Origin: an uncultured Methylobacillus sp.
GTDB taxonomy: Bacteria > Pseudomonadota > Gammaproteobacteria > Burkholderiales > Methylophilaceae
Length of the DNA: 22,758 nt
Assembly (NCBI GenBank): GCA_946478865.1
Contig: CAMLDO010000034.1
Span: 1-22,758 of the forward strand
Reading direction: 5' to 3'
A program made the position numbers and the translations under genes. The notes under the pieces are model-generated. The model was not told the DNA's origin. It saw only the letters and a program-made list of their open reading frames with translations, and did no database searches. Position 1 is the stretch's first letter. Each line of letters starts with the position of its first letter. Below are positions 14,700 to 22,524 of this stretch, piece after piece.

Positions 14700-15446
14700 C
14701 TAACGAGCTCCGAAATCTGACGGGCCGGAATTGGCCGCGCTGACTGTGGGATCGGCGACCCCGCAAGCAGGCTGTTCGAACAATGCGCTGGGCTCTGCAA
14801 CGAACTTGAGACCATCGTCATTCGGCTGATTATTGAGACCGAGAGCGATACGCATGCGATACGCAAAAGCATGATCGCGGCATGAAGTATCGCCGGATGC
14901 CCCCAGACCACCGACCTTGTCCCCATTCGAGTTGTATAACGCCACGCCGCCGCCAAATACATTGACGCCACCCAGACGCTTGTCTTTCAGGTAATCAGAG
15001 TTGGTCCCATAATGCTGCGGACTGCCGAGATATGCCTGCGAAGCATCCACCGGATTGCTATGTTGCAATCCGTAGAGGCTGCCACCCGGATAAACGGCTA
15101 CCGAAATGGCACCAGTGGAAATCGCCAGATCGTTGAGGCTGAATGCATTGGCCGTGTTCGCCTTTTGTGCCGAAATCACCCGACTGCCGAGCCATGCCTG
15201 ATTGCCAGCCAGAGCTCCGGTATTGGCGACGCCACTAGCGGTGGAGTACACGTGGCACACCTTGCCAGTTTCATCCACCATCGTCGCCCACATCGGCAGA
15301 TGAAATCCAAACCCATCGGTTTCGATCGCCGCTTGATTAGCCGCGGATTCGAATTGCTGGCGAGACACATCGTTGCAACCCGCCATCACACTCTGCGAGA
15401 ACAGGGCAAGAACAGCAGCGCCCAATCCCACCATCATTCTGTTCAT
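14700..15446 (-). CDS. Exported GlcG/HbpS-family (heme-binding-like) protein
   Basis: 248 aa. A Sec signal peptide covers residues 1-22 (MNRMMVGLGAAVLALFSQSVMA^GC). The mature part matches the GlcG/HbpS fold: SAANQAAIETDGFGFHLPMWATMVDETGKVCHVYSTASG, SLNDLAISTGAISVAVYPGG, and the family end VALYNSNGDKVGGLGASGDTSCRDHAFAYRMR. HbpS in Streptomyces binds heme outside the cell and modulates a sensor kinase; heme binding here is inferred from family only. Cysteines at 24, 64, 188 and 229 could form disulfides in the periplasm. AGGGGAA precedes the ATG. It has its own terminator, and lies between a response-regulator gene and the secretion operon, so it may be regulated by the one and exported by the other. 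Confidence 0.85.
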   Translation of the reverse strand: MNRMMVGLGAAVLALFSQSVMAGCNDVSRQQFESAANQAAIETDGFGFHLPMWATMVDETGKVCHVYSTASGVANTGALAGNQAWLGSRVISAQKANTANAFSLNDLAISTGAISVAVYPGGSLYGLQHSNPVDASQAYLGSPQHYGTNSDYLKDKRLGGVNVFGGGVALYNSNGDKVGGLGASGDTSCRDHAFAYRMRIALGLNNQPNDDGLKFVAEPSALFEQPACGVADPTVSAANSGPSDFGAR

Positions 15447-15551
15447 GATATTCCCCTTACCTTAAGTTAATGAAACAAAAGTGCAAACTGCCTCGCATTC
15501 CGTATCAATGAGGCGTGGGAAGATCATAAAATTCTCAAATAACGGTCACCA

Positions 15552-15581
15552 TAACCCAAAGCGACTAACTCAATTGGGTTA
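15552..15581. repeat. Inverted repeat between response regulator and HbpS-like gene
   Basis: TAACCCAA (15552-15559) and TTGGGTTA (15574-15581) form an 8-bp inverted repeat with a 14-nt loop; the right half runs into a second GGGTTAT just at the stop of the response-regulator gene. No T-run follows on the minus strand. It may be a weak terminator for that gene or a protein-binding site about 105-135 bp upstream of the HbpS-like start. Confidence 0.5.
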
Positions 15582-15584
15582 GGG

Positions 15585-16226
15585 TTATTCGTAATATTCG
15601 TCATGCTCAAATCGCAGCCCGCTTCTAATCAGCACAATGGCTTCGCTTCTCGAATTTACTCTCAGGATTCTAAAAATATCCGCAAGATGGATACGCACGG
15701 TGTTATCGCTCAGAGAGAGTGATTTCCCGATCTCCTTGTTGGATTTTCCCTGGCATAACTGCGCCAGTACTTCCCGCTGGCGAGGCGTGAGCTTTTTGAT
15801 GGGCAGGACGGAAACCTTGTCGTCCTTGGGATAAACAAAACAGCTGCCTCCGGCGATTATTTCCCTGAGTGCTCCCAGCAATTCGTCCACGGAAGCGGAC
15901 TTATGAATGAAGCCATTCGCTCCGGCAAGAAGCGCCTCCTGTATCAGCCCCATATCATGGGAAGCGGAAATGAAAACAATGGGAGAAGAAGGAAACGCCT
16001 GGCGAACTCTTGCCATGCCATGCAATCCTTCGGCATCGACGACGTAGAAATCCATGAGCAGGAGAAAACTCCTGTTTACAGGAAGGGCATAGGCCAGCGC
16101 ATCTTCAATGCTGCGCGCGTGATATACGAGGATATTGCCGCCCAGTCGTTGAAGGAGCAGTGCTAAACCTTCCCGGAACAGGGCATGGTCGTCGATCAGA
16201 AGGATCGACTGGAGTTCGCCAAACAT
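15585..16226 (-). CDS. LuxR/NarL-type response regulator (orphan)
   Basis: 213 aa from the ATG at 16226; a GTG five codons upstream (16241) is possible. The receiver domain has the acidic pair in LLIDDH, the phospho-acceptor Asp59 in LLLMDFYV and Lys109 in FIHKSAS, followed by a LuxR-type helix-turn-helix: LTPRQREVLAQLCQGKSNKEIGKSLSLSDNTVRIHLADIFRIL. It should act as a phosphorylation-controlled DNA-binding regulator in the cytoplasm. No histidine kinase is adjacent, so its partner is elsewhere. It reads toward the HbpS-like gene, 138 bp apart, and is separated from the cyclase gene behind it by 285 bp. Confidence 0.93.
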   Translation of the reverse strand: MFGELQSILLIDDHALFREGLALLLQRLGGNILVYHARSIEDALAYALPVNRSFLLLMDFYVVDAEGLHGMARVRQAFPSSPIVFISASHDMGLIQEALLAGANGFIHKSASVDELLGALREIIAGGSCFVYPKDDKVSVLPIKKLTPRQREVLAQLCQGKSNKEIGKSLSLSDNTVRIHLADIFRILRVNSRSEAIVLIRSGLRFEHDEYYE

Positions 16227-16241
16227 TGTATTCACCCCCAC

Positions 16242-16511
16242 TCTTTGACTTTGTCATTGGACGGTTGAACAACAACTTGTGACGGCAGGAGGATTCCCCT
16301 CCCGAATTATTGTATTAGCTCCAAAGCATAATCCAGGTGCAGTTTGGATTCACCAACTATCTTGTAGCTGCCTAGTTATACCACTCCGTACGATGCAATG
16401 TATTACGATTGAAAGTAATAATGACTACCAACCAGGGCACGGAGCAAAAAGTCGCCCGTTGACAGCCTTTTCATGAGCGAAAAAAAGCAATGCTGAAGCC
16501 AGATCCATGGC
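16242..16511. other. Non-coding gap before the response regulator, with possible terminator
   Basis: 270 bp, richer in A and T than the flanking genes and without a credible gene. At the cyclase end, on the minus strand, AGCCA and TGGCT form a 5-bp stem over the cyclase's last codon and just past it (about 16495-16511), followed some eight bases later by TTTTTTT; this could be a weak terminator. GGAGG/CCTCC (16288-16302) forms another small stem. The promoter of the response-regulator gene should lie here, but I cannot point to clear -35 and -10 boxes. Confidence 0.4.
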
Positions 16512-17618
16512 TCACATTCCCTTTTGTTTTTTCGCCACATACATCCGCTTGTCCGCCAGCCGGATCAGTTCGCTGGGTTCGATGAATGCATCGGGAGCCG
16601 CCTCTACGATCCCGACGCTGAACTCTACGTTAACCCGGTTTTTTACCAACTCCTGATGCAATCTCTCTACATAACGCTCCCGAGCCTCAGCCTCCCTGCA
16701 GTTGGGAAGAATCATGCAAAACTCATCCCCACCGTATCGAAAGCAGTTATCTTCGCCCCGGGATACTTTCTTGATGGCTGCGCCCATCTCTCTCAACAGC
16801 TCGTCGCCACGCTGATGGCCGTACAGGTCATTGATTTCCTTGAAATCATTCACATCGAGAAAAACCACCGAAACGTATTCCTGGCGACGCTGAGCCCCGC
16901 GCAATATGCGGGTAAGCGACTCGCCCAGATAGCGGACGTTCAGCAAGCCCGTCAGCCCATCGATAGTCACCAGTTCCTCAAGATACTTGATACGTTCGCC
17001 CATCGACCGTTCGAATTCCACGACATACTGCTCGGCTGATGTCCTGGAAATCTCGATTTCCGAATTCAGCGACTGGACATAGACCTCGATCAGCAATTTG
17101 ATATCGAACATCACCAGCGAATCCAGAGCCTTGATCATGGAATTACGCTCGATACGCCCGGGAATCATCTCGAAAATCAGATCGAACAGCAGATTTTTCA
17201 GCATGGTCATGCTGGCCAGATATAGCCGCAGCTCAATATTCATGCGCCGATGCATAAGCGCGACGTGCAGGCGGTGATTGACATACTCCATGTCGTACAG
17301 CCCGCTGAAGAGGTCCAGAATGTATTGACGCTGGGATTTATGGAGACGCTCCAGCGTCTCCGCATCTCCGATCATGAGCGCTATTTCTGGCACTTCAATC
17401 TGGCCTTTATAGAAATGAGTGACCAGTTGGTCGATTCTGTTCATGACCGTGGGCTTGAATTCCTCGAGCAGATGGCATTCCCTGGGGGAAATGGAAAACA
17501 ATGACTTGCACTTCTCGACCCCGAATGTGGATAGATTCAACTGCTCTAGCAACGTTTTGTCTGTAATGTTCACTAGTTTGTGCCTGGCTGAATTGACAAG
17601 AAGGTGCCGTGCTCTCAA
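16512..17618 (-). CDS. Globin-coupled diguanylate cyclase (DosC-like)
   Basis: Up to 368 aa from a TTG at 17618; GTG at 17573 would give 353 aa. No ATG occurs before residue 59, which is already inside the sensor. Residues about 25-160 match a globin-coupled sensor: distal-type Tyr70 in THFYKGQ and candidate proximal heme His123 in VALMHRRMNIEL. A helical linker leads to a GGDEF domain (about 215-368) with TIDGLTGLLNVR, metal-site Asp255 in FLDVNDFKEIND, the intact GGDEF at 296-300 and an RxxD inhibitory site (Arg287, Asp290). It should make c-di-GMP from two GTP under control of O2 or another heme ligand. It lies in the same frame as the preceding phosphodiesterase gene, only a TGA and seven codons away. 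Confidence 0.88.
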   Translation of the reverse strand: MRARHLLVNSARHKLVNITDKTLLEQLNLSTFGVEKCKSLFSISPRECHLLEEFKPTVMNRIDQLVTHFYKGQIEVPEIALMIGDAETLERLHKSQRQYILDLFSGLYDMEYVNHRLHVALMHRRMNIELRLYLASMTMLKNLLFDLIFEMIPGRIERNSMIKALDSLVMFDIKLLIEVYVQSLNSEIEISRTSAEQYVVEFERSMGERIKYLEELVTIDGLTGLLNVRYLGESLTRILRGAQRRQEYVSVVFLDVNDFKEINDLYGHQRGDELLREMGAAIKKVSRGEDNCFRYGGDEFCMILPNCREAEARERYVERLHQELVKNRVNVEFSVGIVEAAPDAFIEPSELIRLADKRMYVAKKQKGM

Positions 17619-17639
17619 TAGACCCGGACGTTTCCCGTC

Positions 17640-19673
17640 TCACGCTTTCCGTATCTGCTCTACCGTCAAAGGCTTTGAATACAAGTACCCTTGGCCTTCA
17701 TGACAGCCCATTTTCAATAGCACATCTGCCTGCGAGGCATTCTCGATACCTTCCGCAAGCGTCGCCATGCCCAGCCGCTTGGCCAGATCGATAATCGTCG
17801 CCACGACTGCCAGATTCTTTGGATCGTTGCCGATATTGATCACAAAAGATTTATCGATCTTCATCTTGTCGATGGGTAGCTCCTTCAAATATGACAGGCA
17901 GGAATATCCTGTCCCGAAATCGTCGATGCTCAACCGGCAACCCAGATTCTTGAGGCGCTGAAGCCGATGCATGGTTTCCTGCCCCACCAGCAACAGCGAA
18001 CGCTCCGTCAATTCGAGTTCCATGCGCGAAGGAGGAAATCCGGTTTGAGCAAAAAACCAAAGCAGGCTGTCGTGCAATCGGTCAGATGCCAATTGCGACG
18101 GGCAAATATTCAATGCCAGGAATGCGTTATCGCCCAGAACATCCAGACAATCGGCAAGATATCTAAAAAGATATTCCTGAATCCGGTGGATGTATCCGGA
18201 TTCTTCCGCCAACGGGATGAAGGTTTCCGGTGAAATGGCATGCCCATCGTGCCGCCATCGCGCGAGTGCTTCGTAGCCCAAGGTCACATCATGCCGGATA
18301 TCCACGATGGGCTGAAAAACATAGTAGAACTCATGCCTCGTCAACAGCTCTTCCAGATGCGAATGCATCAGGGTCTTGGCTTCTATGAAAGGCAGCATGT
18401 TCGGATTGAAATACTCGATACGCCCGCCTCCCTTCTGCTTGACTTGCAACAGGGCCGCATCGGCACACTTGATCAACCCTTCCAGCATCGTACCCTTGTC
18501 CGTGTTACTGCTATCCGTGCTGCTGACGCCGATGGAGATGCCGCGCCATAATGCGTTACCCTCAATCAGCATCGGTGCAGAGCAGCGGGACAGAAGTGAA
18601 CGGCAAGCCGGATCGATGCTGCGATGTGTGGACAGCAGCACAAAAACATCGCTGGCCAAACGATAGGCATGACATGCATAGCGCGATGCCGTGTCCTGCA
18701 GGAGCTCGCCTACCTTCGCCAGCATGTTGTCTCCGACGTGATAGCCCAAGCTGTCATTCACGTCCTTGAACCTGTCGATATCGATCAGCGCAAGCTCAAG
18801 CATCTCGCGGGTTTCGAGAATGCCTGGAAACTCCTTGTAGAGGGCGTTCCGATTACCGAGACCGGTCAGTTTGTCGGTAAACGCCATCGTATAAATCTTT
18901 TTTTCGTACTCTTTCTTGATCGAGGCATCCCGCACGATCGCGGTGGATATGACGTCATCCTCGGTCTTGAATTTGGAAAGCGAGGCTTCGATGGCAAACT
19001 CGCTACCGTCCTTGCGCCGTCCAAAAAGCTCGCTGTTTCTGCCCATGGCTCGGTAGGAGTGCGCTCCGTCTTTCAGATAATTGCCGACGTATTTCTCGTG
19101 CGCGACGCGGCTACGTTGCGGCATCAGGATATCCAGCGGTTGCCCGAGAACCTCTTCAGCCTGATAACCGAACATTCTTTCAGCCTCACGATTGAACAGG
19201 ACAATCTTCTGGGCGCCGTCGATGGAAATGATGGCGTCCATCGCGGATTCGATCACATTCTTGTACTTGGACTGATTGTGCTCGGCAATCGCCACCAGCC
19301 GTTTGATTTCGGAAACATCCTGGATGGAGCCCATCAGTGCAATTCCGGGAATTCCGGCCACATACTGTCCTCGCATGCGGATATATCTTTTCGAGCACCC
19401 ATCCCCTTCATCAAGGAGTGCCTCGATGCAGAACGGCTCATGAGATTTGAGCGTGGACTCCATTGCCTTACGGATAATCTCCCGGTCAGTTGCGGAAAAT
19501 ACGACCAAGGCACTCTCAAGCGTAAATCTGGCATTGTCCCTCTGGCCGCTGCCGAAAAAGCTGTGGACGCTATCGGTCCAATAGAATCGCTCCCCGCTGG
19601 CATTCATCCACCAGCCGCCAATTTTTGCCTCCAGTCCCATATGCGTCATCAGGGACTCACATACATGGGGCAT
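17640..19673 (-). CDS. PAS-PAS-GGDEF(degenerate)-EAL c-di-GMP phosphodiesterase (DosP-like)
   Basis: 677 aa, no membrane helix. PAS 1 (about 15-125) and PAS 2 (about 135-255) precede a GGDEF domain (about 262-420) whose motif is ASDVF (340-344) instead of GGDEF, so cyclase activity is unlikely. The EAL domain (about 435-677) keeps EAL (468-470), Asn522, ELTE (554-557), DDFGTGYS (584-591), Lys605 and EGIE (641-644), so it should hydrolyse c-di-GMP. PAS 2 contains RSRVAHEKY, in which His192 lines up with the heme ligand of FixL/DosP (alignment by eye). The ATG overlaps the chemoreceptor stop (TAATG) with GAGAGGA before it. The layout is that of E. coli DosP. Confidence 0.92.
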   Translation of the reverse strand: MPHVCESLMTHMGLEAKIGGWWMNASGERFYWTDSVHSFFGSGQRDNARFTLESALVVFSATDREIIRKAMESTLKSHEPFCIEALLDEGDGCSKRYIRMRGQYVAGIPGIALMGSIQDVSEIKRLVAIAEHNQSKYKNVIESAMDAIISIDGAQKIVLFNREAERMFGYQAEEVLGQPLDILMPQRSRVAHEKYVGNYLKDGAHSYRAMGRNSELFGRRKDGSEFAIEASLSKFKTEDDVISTAIVRDASIKKEYEKKIYTMAFTDKLTGLGNRNALYKEFPGILETREMLELALIDIDRFKDVNDSLGYHVGDNMLAKVGELLQDTASRYACHAYRLASDVFVLLSTHRSIDPACRSLLSRCSAPMLIEGNALWRGISIGVSSTDSSNTDKGTMLEGLIKCADAALLQVKQKGGGRIEYFNPNMLPFIEAKTLMHSHLEELLTRHEFYYVFQPIVDIRHDVTLGYEALARWRHDGHAISPETFIPLAEESGYIHRIQEYLFRYLADCLDVLGDNAFLALNICPSQLASDRLHDSLLWFFAQTGFPPSRMELELTERSLLLVGQETMHRLQRLKNLGCRLSIDDFGTGYSCLSYLKELPIDKMKIDKSFVINIGNDPKNLAVVATIIDLAKRLGMATLAEGIENASQADVLLKMGCHEGQGYLYSKPLTVEQIRKA

Positions 19674-21262
19674 TACATATTCCTCTCGAAACTTTGAAGC
19701 AGCTTGGTAAGCGCGGCGGCAAAACCATTGAGACGCGATGCGATCTGACGGCTTGCTTCAGTGCTTCGGCGGTTGTACTCGGAAGCAGCACTGAGAGCTT
19801 CCAGATTCTGGGCGACTTCCGTCGACGCGCTGGACTGCTGGGCAAGCGCGTTCGCGATGGTCCCCGTCACCTGTTCAATGCCTTGGCTCGCCATCCGGAC
19901 ATTGGCAAGGCTGTCCGCCGTATCCTGTATGCTGCGCTCGACGCTTCCCACACAACGCGTCATCACGTCACCGCCTGCCACGATTTGGGCGATCTTGCCC
20001 TTGAGCGCATCGATCGAATTCTGAATCCCCGTCGTGTTGCTGGAAGTATGTTCGGCCAGCTTTCGCACCTCGTCGGCTACCACGGCAAATCCCCTGCCTT
20101 GCGCTCCGGCACGGGCTGCTTCGATGGCGGCATTCAGTGCAAGTAGATTGGTTTGCTCGGCGATACCACGAATAACGCTGGTGATGGAGCCGATATCCTC
20201 GGAAATGCGTTCCAGCTCATGGAGTGCGGCATTGGTGTTATTGACTTCCCGAATGACCTGCCCCATGGCATCCCTGGATACCTGCATCTGCTGGCTGCCC
20301 TGATCGACCAGTGTCCGGGTGTGCTCGGCATGATGCGATCCCTCCTGGGCAGTATCGGAAATTTCCTGAATGGATATGGACAGTTGCTCCAGCGCGGCTG
20401 CGATGGATTCGATACTGTCCTGCGCTTTGGCGTTCTGCTCGTACAGCGCCTTCGCTTCATTTTCAACCTGGGCCGAGGTTTGCCCGACCGAATGACTGGC
20501 GGCTACGACATCACAGATCATTGCCCGCAGATTGACGCGAGTCGTTTCTATGGCGGCCAGCAGGTGCTGAAATTCCCGAGCCCCTTGAGGTACGACCGGC
20601 TGCTTGAAATTGCCTTCTCCGAAAGACGACAGGGCAGCCTGCATCGCCCCGCAAGCATTGAAAATACGATTCGAAGTGAACCAGAGCAGGCCTGCCGATA
20701 TCAGGAGGGCCAGTGCGTTCAGAACGATAAAGGCGATACCCGACTGCATGAATGTCCCCGTTGCCATGGTACCCAGCAACGGCAGGAATGAAAGTACCAT
20801 CCAGAACTTCAGGCTGTGGGCATGCAGCGGCGCGGTGGCGGGAAATTTCTCGAGCCCCTGATTTACGCGGGTATATAACTCATCCGCCTGCTTTTTTTCG
20901 ATAGCAGTCGGCGCGACGCGTACCGACATATAGCCGACATGTTGCCCGTCCTCATAAACAGGCGAGACATAGGCCTTGACCCAGTAAAAATCCCCGTTCT
21001 TGCAACGGTTCTTGACCAGCCCCTGCCAAGCCTGCCTGCGTCTGATGGTTTTCCATAAATCCTCGAATGCGGCAGCAGGCATCCCTGGGTGACGCACAAT
21101 GTTGTGGTCTTGCCCAAGAAGCTCGTCTTCCGAGAAGCCGCTGATGCGAATGAACTCGGGGTTAGCGTAAAGGATTTTTCCCTGCAGATTGGTCCGGGTA
21201 ACGATAGGTCGGCTTCCATCAAGATAGACCTCTACATTACTGACCGGAAGATTTGATCTCAT
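19673..21262 (-). CDS. Aer-like methyl-accepting chemotaxis protein with N-terminal PAS
   Basis: 529 aa from the ATG at 21262; the frame stays open further upstream, but that part looks non-coding. The PAS domain (about 12-120) has [10 protein letters not shown] and [17 protein letters not shown], close to the FAD-binding PAS of Aer. Two membrane helices (about 152-170 and 176-195) with almost no periplasmic loop follow, then a short linker and a long helical signalling domain whose tip [37 protein letters not shown] (given here in pieces: about 367-403) is the family's most conserved block. It should pass redox or oxygen information to CheA/CheW. First gene of the three-gene c-di-GMP/taxis operon. 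Confidence 0.93.
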   Translation of the reverse strand: MRSNLPVSNVEVYLDGSRPIVTRTNLQGKILYANPEFIRISGFSEDELLGQDHNIVRHPGMPAAAFEDLWKTIRRRQAWQGLVKNRCKNGDFYWVKAYVSPVYEDGQHVGYMSVRVAPTAIEKKQADELYTRVNQGLEKFPATAPLHAHSLKFWMVLSFLPLLGTMATGTFMQSGIAFIVLNALALLISAGLLWFTSNRIFNACGAMQAALSSFGEGNFKQPVVPQGAREFQHLLAAIETTRVNLRAMICDVVAASHSVGQTSAQVENEAKALYEQNAKAQDSIESIAAALEQLSISIQEISDTAQEGSHHAEHTRTLVDQGSQQMQVSRDAMGQVIREVNNTNAALHELERISEDIGSITSVIRGIAEQTNLLALNAAIEAARAGAQGRGFAVVADEVRKLAEHTSSNTTGIQNSIDALKGKIAQIVAGGDVMTRCVGSVERSIQDTADSLANVRMASQGIEQVTGTIANALAQQSSASTEVAQNLEALSAASEYNRRSTEASRQIASRLNGFAAALTKLLQSFERNM

Positions 21263-21821
21263 CGTGGTTTCCAACTCGTTAGAAATAGCCTTGGCCGAGA
21301 TATTTTTTGTATTGGGCGCTGGGGAGACGTAAAACAAATTTAGATTCGGCCAGACGTGAAAAAAGCCTTGGCAACACAAGTGACACAGTGAGCAACAACT
21401 GTCGAACCGAACAAGGAGATGTTCTGATTTTGAGTAGGTGCCACCTGCTATTGCCAAGACTTGGAGGAATGCTACGGGAATGCATCTTGGCCGGGACCTA
21501 GGTAAACACCCAGCTTTGTCGGCATCAAGTCACCGACAGCATCAGACCAAGGTAGACTTAAGATTCTATGAGACCTGGCTGGCACAAAAACCAGGGTTAA
21601 AACCTAGGTGTTCACTGATTGCGAAAAATTTGAAAATGAATCGAGGTATCGGTCCGTTCATGGTTTGAAAGCCGGACCAAAACCGTAGCACTGAGGCGCC
21701 TCTTCATTACAAACAATAATTTTTCAGGTTAAATGACCTTGATCAGCATCGCCTCCGCTTCAGTACGCATCTGCTTGAACGGTGAAATGCCAGGGTCCTG
21801 TCTGACGAGAAAGGGGCTCAT
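21263..21821. other. Long non-coding region between divergent signalling genes
   Basis: 559 bp upstream of both the chemoreceptor (minus) and the second response regulator (plus). Short open frames exist here but none has a ribosome-binding site or recognisable protein. It holds two ACCTAGGT palindromes (21496-21503, 21602-21609) and the odd palindrome CCAAGACTTGG (21454-21464), and ends in AAGGGG at 21811-21816, the ribosome-binding site of the regulator. It must contain both promoters; I see no convincing sigma-70, sigma-54 or FliA boxes. The length suggests extensive regulation, or a small RNA or eroded gene. Confidence 0.55.
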
Positions 21822-22459
21822 ATGAAGAACCAAAAGATACTCGTCGCAGACGATCACCTTCTGGTGCGCATGGGTATCCGCGCCCTGATGCAGCAACTCG
21901 AAGGTTACGAAATCGTCGCCGAAGCCGAGAATGGAACGACAGCTCTGGAAAAGCTGCGCGATGAGCAGTACGACATTGCCCTGATCGACATTGCCATGCC
22001 CGATATCAGCGGGATAGAAGTGGTTCAACGAATCCGTCGATTCGATTCGCAGGTCAAGCTGATCTACCTTTCGGCTTTGAATACGGCGGAAATCGTGCAG
22101 GCGGCTTTTGCGACCAGCGCCAATGGGTTTCTGCTCAAGGATTTCATGCTCGGCGAGTTGGAGCAGGCCTTGAATATGGTAAGCCGGGGTGAGATTTACC
22201 TGAGCCCGCGGCTATTGCATCGCATCCCCCAAGAAAACTCGGCCAAGCAGGAAGCTGTTTTGCTTACCACGCGTCAGATCGAGATCCTCCGTGGCATCGC
22301 TTCCGGCTCATCCAACAAGGAAATTGCACGCGAGCTCGGCATCAGCCCCAAAACCGTCGATTACCATCGTTCTCAACTGATGAAACGGCTGGACCTGCAT
22401 GATATCGCCAGCCTCACGCTGTATGCGGTCAGGCATGGCCTGTTCCCATCGACCTAGGT
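21496..22459. repeat. Three copies of the palindrome ACCTAGGT
   Basis: Exact copies at 21496-21503, 21602-21609 and 22452-22459. Two lie upstream of the second response-regulator gene and one spans its stop codon, before the HPt gene. CTAG is generally scarce in proteobacterial DNA, which makes three copies of this 8-mer in one kilobase notable. They could be operator half-sites; this is inference. Confidence 0.5.
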
Positions 22460-22510
22460 TGGTGCATGGTTCCAAACGATTGGTTTTATACAGTCATCAA
22501 CGGTGAAATG
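21778..22510 (+). repeat. Twelve-base direct repeat before two start codons
   Basis: AACGGTGAAATG occurs at 21778-21789, 32 bp before the response-regulator start, and again at 22499-22510, 14 bp before the HPt gene start. The shared position suggests a common 5'-leader or binding element rather than coding sequence. Confidence 0.5.
21822..22457 (+). CDS. LuxR/NarL-type response regulator
   Basis: 211 aa, with AAGGGG five bases before the ATG. The receiver domain has VADDH, phospho-acceptor Asp56 in ALIDIAMPDISG, and Lys106 in GFLLKDF. The C-terminal LuxR helix-turn-helix reads LTTRQIEILRGIASGSSNKEIARELGISPKTVDYHRSQLMKRLDLHD. It resembles UvrY/GacA-type and NarL-type regulators and should bind DNA when phosphorylated. 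It is followed 67 bp later by an HPt-domain gene in the same direction, so a phosphorelay from a hybrid kinase through that HPt protein is likely, by inference. It differs from the other response regulator in the window and is not a recent duplicate. Confidence 0.94.
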   Translation: MKNQKILVADDHLLVRMGIRALMQQLEGYEIVAEAENGTTALEKLRDEQYDIALIDIAMPDISGIEVVQRIRRFDSQVKLIYLSALNTAEIVQAAFATSANGFLLKDFMLGELEQALNMVSRGEIYLSPRLLHRIPQENSAKQEAVLLTTRQIEILRGIASGSSNKEIARELGISPKTVDYHRSQLMKRLDLHDIASLTLYAVRHGLFPST

Positions 22511-22524
22511 AAAATGAGCACTTG

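Noticed and set aside
16279..16476. Small plus-strand open frame of 65 codons in the gap before the response regulator
   Set aside because: No start context and no known family; it probably overlaps promoter DNA.
21300..21350. FliA (sigma-28) type promoter for the chemoreceptor gene
   Set aside because: On the minus strand a TAAA and a GCCCAATA are present, but about 21 bases apart instead of 15, so the match is not acceptable.
21360..21600. Sigma-54 promoters at TGGCAA and TGGCAC strings
   Set aside because: None has a TTGC-type -12 element at the required distance.
21438..21668. Possible 76-aa protein in the 559-bp gap
   Set aside because: No ribosome-binding site, no recognisable motif, and the frame crosses the repeated palindromes; judged non-coding.
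15585..22457. The two LuxR-type regulators as a tandem duplication
   Set aside because: Receiver and helix-turn-helix sequences differ widely outside family motifs, so no recent duplication is supported.
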